Of a stretch of 31,243 nt of DNA, positions 28,749-31,243 are shown piece by piece. How positions within the stretch are numbered: position 1 is the stretch's first letter; each line of letters begins with the position of its first letter. Made by a program: the position numbers and the translations under genes. Source of the stretch: Pelagophyceae sp. CCMP2097 (Eukaryota; Sar; Pelagophyceae); contig MU657190.1 of NCBI GenBank assembly GCA_026770575.1, positions 460,823 through 492,065 on the forward strand. The letters are read 5' to 3'. The notes beneath the pieces were generated by a model that made no database searches, had not been told where the DNA came from, and saw only the letters and a program-made list of their open reading frames with translations.

Positions 28749-30560
28749 TCACTTCGGGCGCCGTTTCGTCGGCGGCGGCAGCGCCTTGATGGCGGCGGCC
28801 TCGAGATCGGCGATGGCGGCCTCGAGCTCGGCGACGCGGCGCGCTCCGGCCTCGTCGCGGCGCTGCGCCTCCCACCGCTGGCCGTCGATCTCCCGCCGCA
28901 GGCCGGCGATCTCGTCCTTCAGGCCACCAATCACATCCTTCTGCCGCTCGATGAATTTGTACGCCGTCGCGCGCTCGTCCTGGTGGTCGTCGCGGTCCTC
29001 CGTCACCTCGTCCCTCTCCTCAGTGACCGTGTCTCGCTCCTCCTTTATCTCGACGCAAATGGTCTCGTGCGACGCGTTGAGCGAGGCGAGGGCGGCGAGG
29101 CCGCTCGCCGGCGCTGCCGTCGCGCGGCGCCGCGCAGCGGCCTCGGCCGTGGCCTCGACGGCTCCGTCCGCGTCGACGTCGATCGTTTCGACGAGCGCGC
29201 CGCCGACGAGCGCCCACAGTCGCGCGATCTCCTGGTGAGCGTCATCGAGGCTGCTGAACAGCGGATAAGGGCCCCCGTAGGGGCTATCCCCGATGATTTG
29301 TATGTCTTTTCCAACCCGATGATTTGTATGTCTCGCAGCCGCTTCACTCGCGGCTCGTCGTCCAAAGCACCGTCGCCGAGTTCCTCGCCGTCGGCAGAGG
29401 CCTCTGCCGCGGCGGCGTCGCCCGCGTCGTCAGAGGCCTTGGCGTGGCGTTTGCGGCTCAATGCAGCAGCCGGTGGTGTCACTGCTTTGAGTGCCCGATC
29501 CACGGCTTTGGCCTTTGCTTCTCTCGTTTTCTCTCCTCCGCGTTCAGCGGAGCTTGCGACGGCTCGAACGTGGCGTCGTCGGACGGCAGCACCTCGATGT
29601 CGTTGGCGCGGATGTTGCAGCTCTTGTCGGCGAACCGCACAGCCCACCAGCCTCCATCGCCTTGTGACTCGACGACGCCGCGCCGCGCCGAGTCGCTCGC
29701 GAGGCAGACCCGCGCCCCAACGTGCACGCCTCGTGCCGCCATGGTGATCGCCTCTTGTCGGCTCTCCAGAGCACTCGGCGGAGCTTGCGACGGCTCGAAC
29801 GTCGGGTCGTCAGACGGCAGCACTACGAGGTCGTTGATGCAAATGTTCCGGCTCTTGTCGGCGAACCGCACGGCCCAGTAGCCTCCACCGCCTTGTGACT
29901 CGACGACGCCGCGCCGCGCCGTGTCGCTCGCGAGGCAGACGGCGTGCCCCAACGTGCACGTCTCGTGCCGCCATGGTGGTCGCGCGCTTCTCTTGCTTCT
30001 TCTCCACCGAGCTCAGCGAAGCTTGCGACAGCTCGAACGTGGGGTCGTCGAAAGGCAGCACCTCGAGGTCCTTGACGTGAATGTTGCGGCTCTTGTCGGC
30101 GAACCGCACGGCCCAGTAGCCTGAAGCGACATGTGACTCGACGACACCGTGCCGCGACAGGTCGCTCGCGAGGCAGACGTGCGCCCCAACCTTCGTGCCG
30201 CCATGATGGTCGCCTGCTCCTCTCGCTGCTTCTCCACCGAGCTCAGCGGAGCTTGCGACAGCTCGAACGTGGCGTCGTCGGACGGCAGCACCTCGAGGTC
30301 CTTAACGTGGATGTTGCGGCTCTTGTCGGTGAACTGCACGGCCCAGTGGCCTCCAGCGACATGTGACTCGACGACGCCGCGCCGCGCCGTGTCGCTCACG
30401 AGGCAGACGCGTGCACCAAGGTGCACGCCTCGTGCCGCCATGGTGGTCGCGCGCTTCTTTTGCTTCTTCTCCGCCCCGCTCGGCGGAGCTCGCGACGGCT
30501 TGAACGTGGCGTCGTCGAAAGGCAGCACCTCGAGGTCCTTGACGTGGATGTCCGCGAAGG
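28749..30560 (-). pseudogene. Five-repeat barrel-domain/coiled-coil protein, decayed
   Basis: Read on the minus strand, about 78-residue units recur at 230-239-nt spacing: GARVCLASDTARRGVVES, WWAVRFADKS, NIHVKDLEVLPSDDATFE and a charged linker ending KKRATTMAARG. The core looks like a small SH3/Tudor-like barrel. A basic region (SRKRHAKASDDAGDA, VKRLRDIQ), then LFSSLDDAHQEIARLWALVG and a strong coiled coil (IGGLKDEIAGLRREIDGQR) to PPPTKRRPK and stop at 28749. Frame breaks: 7 nt lost near 30185, one C gained near 29952, two nt gained near 29545, and an insertion at about 29263-29333. The first unit lacks four residues (FADIHV). No single frame spans it. The original role is unknown, possibly nuclear by its basic patches. 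The upstream part is missing, cut near the WD40 copy 3 start. Confidence 0.7.
29268..29287. repeat. GC-rich palindromic repeat interrupting the pseudogene
   Basis: It is identical over 20 bp to 20484-20503. Beside it a 19-bp word, CCCGATGATTTGTATGTCT, is directly repeated (29289-29307 and 29315-29333). Together they separate VKRLRDIQ from LFSSLDDAHQ. Confidence 0.8.
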
Positions 30561-30660
30561 GGGTCGAGTGCCGCGGCGCAACGCGGCCGGCGGCGCGTCG
30601 CGCGGCGCCACGCCGCGGCGACGCGGCGAGCGCTCGATTGCGGTGCTGCAGCAGGGAGCA

Positions 30661-31243
30661 ATGCGCACCACGCGGGCGGCGCGACGCGCCCGGGCGCGAG
30701 CGGGCGCACTCTGCGTGCTAGAGCAGGGCGACCTGCTCGCACAAATCCTGCGCCAGACGGCCGCGCTGGACGTGCTTTACGTGAACAAACGAGTCGCAAC
30801 GCACCTGCCGTGGCGCCGGCCGTGCGCAGGCTCATCTGGAAGGACCGCATCCTCAAGGGCACGGCCATCCTCAAGGGGCACACCGGCATGGTCCGGAGCA
30901 GTGCGTTCTCGCCCGATGGCAAGCGCGTCGTGACGGCGAGTGATGACGAGACGGCGCAGCTCTGGGACACTGAGACGGGCGCGCTCCTGGCGACACTCGA
31001 GGGGCACTCCGGCCCCATCTACAGCTGCGCGTTCTCGCCCGATGGCACGCGCATCGTGACGGGGAGCTTCGACAAGACGGCGCGGCTCTGGGACGCCGAG
31101 TCGGGCGCGCTGCTGCTGACGCTCGAGGGGCACAACGGTGCCATCTACAGCTGCGCGTTCTCGCCCGACGGCACGCGCATCGTGACGGCGAGCGAGGACA
31201 GCACGGCGCGGCTCTGGAACGCCGCGACGGGCGCGCTGCAGAC
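30661..31243 (+). pseudogene. WD40-repeat protein (copy 3), frameshifted, runs off the window
   Basis: From ATG 30661 (MRTTRAARRARARAG) the frame matches the N-terminal region of copy 1: LCVLEQGDLLAQILRQTAAL then VLYVNKRVATHLP. At 30805-30813 the match jumps to another frame, continuing VRRLIWKDRILKGTAILKGH and WD40 units (SSAFSPDGKRVVTASDDETA; YSCAFSPDGTRIVTGSFDKT) to the window end. One missing base explains it. The repeats are clean, so this is either a very recent lesion or a base error. It is on the opposite strand to copies 1 and 2. Confidence 0.65.

Noticed and set aside
1..31243. tRNA, rRNA or snRNA genes
   Set aside because: No cloverleaf with a GTTCGANTCC-type arm, no rRNA core motif and no U-snRNA signature was found by eye on either strand.

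Overview
This is a GC-rich nuclear window from a eukaryote, most likely a stramenopile microalga close to the pelagophytes (Aureococcus/Pelagomonas type). The case rests on small spliceosomal introns (about 47-250 nt, mostly GTGCGT-like donors and TAG acceptors), on multi-exon genes that only make sense once those introns are removed, and on gene families typical of such genomes: WD40 arrays, MYND/RING-Sel1 proteins and 37-residue helical-repeat organelle RNA-binding proteins. The taxonomic call is inference; no rRNA or organelle marker is present. I see no tRNA, rRNA or CRISPR. Most long open frames here are GC-driven shadows.

Layout. 1-3.3 kb: two large degenerate minisatellites (13-bp and 14-bp units) around minus-strand exon fragments (an EML/HELP-like exon, an unknown C-terminal exon, and an exon whose frame runs into the 14-bp array). 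3.4-4.55 kb: EF-hand gene (-). 5.1-6.0 kb: WD40 gene (-). 6.5-7.4 kb: probable RNase P/MRP Rpr2/Rpp21-type protein (-). 7.6-8.9 kb: broken MYND-RING-Sel1 gene, copy A (+). 9.3-10.9 kb: SUZ-domain protein with a Q/Y/G-rich tail (+). 11.2-12.6 kb: two damaged WD40 copies (-). 13.3-15.5 kb: poorly resolved. 15.6-17.5 kb: Sfi1-like repeat protein (+). 18.55-19.3 kb: small three-exon gene (+). 19.7-21.05 kb: HEMK2/N6AMT1/Mtq2 methyltransferase (-), divergent from a MYND-finger gene at 21.2-22.45 kb (+). 22.6-24.1 kb: MYND-RING-Sel1 copy B, split by a 454-bp CACTA-like element. 24.9-28.3 kb: RRM plus about 12 helical repeats in five exons (+), with a 1-kb intron holding a foldback element. 28.7-30.55 kb: decayed five-repeat barrel/coiled-coil pseudogene (-). 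30.66 kb to the end: third WD40 copy (+), frameshifted.

Gene content falls into housekeeping genes with clean small introns (Mtq2, Rpr2-like, RRM-helical repeat, EF-hand, MYND) and expanding families in visible decay (WD40, MYND-RING-Sel1, barrel repeats). Insertions are found in introns or in decaying genes. The best lead is the CACTA-like insertion in copy B: its terminal repeats carry GT and AG so placed that splicing would leave exactly nine in-frame nucleotides, as expected of an intron-generating transposon. A second lead is a GC-rich palindromic repeat family found only in introns or gene interruptions.
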